Source of the DNA: Pedobacter petrophilus
Lineage (GTDB): Bacteria > Bacteroidota > Bacteroidia > Sphingobacteriales > Sphingobacteriaceae
Assembly: GCF_009674725.1 (NCBI RefSeq)
Contig: NZ_WKKH01000003.1
Span: 124,001 to 188,000 of the forward strand
Length of the DNA: 64,000 nucleotides
Direction: 5' to 3'
Shown piece by piece: positions 62,189 to 64,000 of this stretch; position 1 is the first letter of the stretch; each line of letters opens with the position of its first letter. A program made the position numbers and the translations under genes. The notes under the pieces were generated by a model. That model was not told the DNA's origin. It did no database searches and saw only the letters and a list, made by a program, of their open reading frames with translations.

Positions 62189-63382
62189 ATGATTATTGAA
62201 CCGAGAATGAGGGGCTTTATTTGTTTAACTGCACATCCAGATGGATGCGCACAAAACGTAAAGAATCAAATTGAATATGTAAAATCTAAAGGTGCAATTA
62301 ACGGCCCTAAAAAAGTATTGGTAATTGGTGCATCTACCGGTTTTGGCCTGGCATCACGCATTACCGCCGCTTTTGGTTCTGACGCATCAACTATTGGTGT
62401 GTTCTTTGAAAAAGCACCTTCTGCAGGCAAAACAGCATCTCCAGGCTGGTACAATACGGCAGCATTCGAAAAAGAAGCACATGCAGCTGGCTTATATGCA
62501 AAGAGTATTAATGGTGATGCATTCTCAAAAGAAATTAAACAAATTACGCTAGATTTAATCAAAGCAGATTTAGGTCAGGTTGATTTAGTGATCTATAGCC
62601 TGGCATCTCCGGTAAGAAAACATCCTGATACTGAAGTTTTGCATCGTTCTACTTTAAAACCAATAGGCGGCACGTATACCAACAAAACAGTAGATTTCCA
62701 TACCGGAAACGTAACCGATATTTCTATTGAGCCTGCAACTGATGAAGATATCGAAAATACCGTTGCAGTAATGGGTGGCGAAGACTGGACCATGTGGATT
62801 GATGCCTTAAAAGCAGAAAACCTATTGGCTGAAGGCGCAACAACCGTTGCTTATTCTTACATAGGCCCTGCCTTAACAGAACCGGTTTACCGTAAAGGAA
62901 CAATAGGAAGAGCTAAAGATGATCTGGAAGCTACAGCGTTCAAAATTGGTGATAAGCTGAAAGACATTAATGGAAGAGCTTTTGTTTCTGTAAATAAAGC
63001 TTTAGTAACCCAGGCCAGTTCAGCAATTCCGGTGATTCCGCTTTACATTTCATTACTGTATAAAATTATGAAAGAAGAAGGCATTCACGAAGGAACGATT
63101 GAGCAAATTCAACGTTTGTATGCGGATAGGTTGTATACAGGTGGCGAAATCCCTGTTGATGAGAAAGGAAGAATCAGAATTGATGATTGGGAAATGCGTG
63201 AAGACGTTCAGGCAAAAGTAGCTAAACTTTGGGAAGAGGCTACAACTGAAACTTTACCGGCTATTGGAGACTTACCAGGTTACCGTGCAGATTTCTTAAG
63301 CCTTTTTGGCTTTGAAGTTGATCAGGTTGATTATCAAAAAGATACGAACGAAGTAGTTGAAATCGAAGGATTGGCAAACTAA
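62189..63382 (+). CDS. fabV: Trans-2-enoyl-ACP/CoA reductase FabV
   Basis: A 397-residue SDR-like reductase that completes each round of fatty-acid elongation and is intrinsically resistant to triclosan in characterised members. Features are the N-terminal IIEPRMRGFICLTAHPDGCAQ, the NADH motif VLVIGASTGFGLASRI, and the catalytic pair Tyr234-x8-Lys243 (EPVYRKGTIGRAK). This matches the FabV Y-x8-K rather than the FabI Y-x6-K spacing. Length (about 400) is also FabV. No other fab genes are adjacent, and the gene ends in a strong terminator. Confidence 0.96.
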   Translation: MIIEPRMRGFICLTAHPDGCAQNVKNQIEYVKSKGAINGPKKVLVIGASTGFGLASRITAAFGSDASTIGVFFEKAPSAGKTASPGWYNTAAFEKEAHAAGLYAKSINGDAFSKEIKQITLDLIKADLGQVDLVIYSLASPVRKHPDTEVLHRSTLKPIGGTYTNKTVDFHTGNVTDISIEPATDEDIENTVAVMGGEDWTMWIDALKAENLLAEGATTVAYSYIGPALTEPVYRKGTIGRAKDDLEATAFKIGDKLKDINGRAFVSVNKALVTQASSAIPVIPLYISLLYKIMKEEGIHEGTIEQIQRLYADRLYTGGEIPVDEKGRIRIDDWEMREDVQAKVAKLWEEATTETLPAIGDLPGYRADFLSLFGFEVDQVDYQKDTNEVVEIEGLAN

Positions 63383-63477
63383 ACATCTTTTTTATTGTTG
63401 TTTTGTTTCAACCCTGTACCAGAGAAATGTGGTTACAACGGATGAAATAACAACAAAAAAAATATAGCATAAACAAA

Positions 63478-63511
63478 ATTAACGGCTGGCCTTAAAACCA
63501 GCCGTTTTTAA
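63478..63511 (+). terminator. Terminator of fabV
   Basis: AACGGCTGG (63481-63489) pairs with CCAGCCGTT (63498-63506), followed by TTT and A. Confidence 0.85.
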
Positions 63512-63522
63512 TAACACATTAG

Positions 63523-64000
63523 ATGAGTTTTGACCTTCAACCTTCGTTTAAAAGCGATTTAATTAAAATTGTTCCATTAAAGGAAAGTGATTTTGAAAAC
63601 CTCTATGCCGTAGCTTCTGATCCCTTAATTTGGGAACAACATCCAAATCCAGACCGTTATAAGCAGGAGGTATTTCAAACCTTTTTTCAGGGAGCGATAG
63701 CATCAGGAGGAGCTTTTATTGTTTATGATCAGGCTACAGGCGATGTGGTTGGGAGTTCAAGATATTATGAATGGGATGAAGAAGCCAATTCAATTGCAAT
63801 TGGTTATACTTTCATTGCCAGGCGATTTTGGGGTAAGGGCTTTAATGGCACAATGAAAAAACTGATGGTTGATTATGCCTTCCGGTTTGTAGACCAAGTA
63901 ATTCTGCACATTGGTGCGACAAATTTTCGCTCCCAAAGGGCAATAGAAAAACTAGGTGCAGTAAAAATAGCAGAGATTGAAGTTGCCTATTACGGCGAAC
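63523..64000 (+). CDS. GNAT N-acetyltransferase, cut by window end
   Basis: The first 159 codons of a GNAT-fold acetyltransferase. It starts MSFDLQPSFKSDLIKIVPL, continues with DPLIWEQHPNPDRY, and contains the acetyl-CoA region IAIGYTFIARRFWGKGFNG and ATNFRSQRAIEKLGAVKIA typical of RimJ/RimL-like enzymes. It probably acetylates a ribosomal protein, antibiotic or small amine in the cytoplasm. The C-terminus lies outside the window. The gene begins 12 nt after the fabV terminator stem. Confidence 0.9.
   Translation, partial: MSFDLQPSFKSDLIKIVPLKESDFENLYAVASDPLIWEQHPNPDRYKQEVFQTFFQGAIASGGAFIVYDQATGDVVGSSRYYEWDEEANSIAIGYTFIARRFWGKGFNGTMKKLMVDYAFRFVDQVILHIGATNFRSQRAIEKLGAVKIAEIEVAYYGE

Noticed and set aside
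1-64000. CRISPR arrays, prophage, insertion sequences, rRNA operons
   Set aside because: No regularly spaced direct repeats, transposase, integrase or phage structural genes, and no rRNA sequence were seen in either strand.

Overview
The window looks like a chromosomal segment of a Sphingobacteriaceae-type Bacteroidota, most like Pedobacter. The evidence is three TonB receptor systems (two SusC/SusD pairs and one siderophore-type receptor), GH92/GH89/GH35 glycosidases, DUF4374, DUF6377, DUF6515 and GIN-domain proteins, a CrtYcd-type lycopene cyclase, TAnnTTTG-type promoter boxes and A+T-rich spacers. No plasmid, phage or insertion-sequence gene was seen, and no CRISPR array.

Layout. (1) 1-12502, + strand: a polysaccharide utilisation operon holding the 3' part of a SusC, then SusD, a GH89 alpha-N-acetylglucosaminidase, a GH35 beta-galactosidase, an HGSNAT/NagX-like membrane acetyltransferase and a GH92 alpha-mannosidase with LamG tail. 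The GH92 reading frame is broken just after its signal peptide. (2) 12941-20032: a second SusC/SusD pair on the - strand without enzymes, divergent from a membrane-anchored DUF6377 regulator, with a perfect 18-bp palindrome in front of susC. (3) 20306-27830, - strand: an ECF sigma factor, a short FecR-like anti-sigma, a DUF4374 lipoprotein, a TonB receptor, a second DUF4374 lipoprotein and a PepSY membrane protein. The last three match the XusA-XusB-XusC xenosiderophore layout. Two copies of a conserved promoter-like motif (TTTCCG and GTAGCrCAAC separated by 7 nt, GGAAA -35 on the coding strand) precede the anti-sigma and the receptor. (4) 28190-30951: a divergent HxlR/nitroreductase pair, two identical tRNA-Asn genes with their own terminators, and a PfkB kinase. 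(5) 31016-37371: carotenoid genes (crtI, fused lycopene cyclase, crtZ) with a cytochrome b5-like protein and an unknown secreted protein, an ECF sigma factor, a lipoprotein and murB. No phytoene synthase is in the window. (6) 37532-43912: a TetR-TolC-adaptor-RND efflux operon. (7) 44115-53718: mostly single genes (M14-like hydrolase, MFS transporter, lipoamide dehydrogenase, lipoprotein, HAD phosphatase, phytase-like esterase, DUF6515, CocE/NonD hydrolase). (8) 53808-56689: a 301-bp element with terminal inverted repeats abutting an M1 peptidase, then a GIN-domain protein. (9) 57103-64000: AraC and two DinB proteins, a repeat-rich spacer, an XRE regulator, two outer-membrane beta-barrels, fabV and a GNAT gene cut by the window end.

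How they work together: regions 1-3 are outer-membrane import loci with their own glycosidases or regulators, and regions 4-9 are mostly housekeeping, envelope and stress genes. The most unusual part is region 3. Its receptor has no visible STN signalling domain and its anti-sigma lacks the usual C-terminal domain, while a DUF4374 lipoprotein overlaps the anti-sigma gene. This suggests a signalling route different from the classical FecA-FecR-FecI path. All assignments come from reading the sequence; no database search was run.
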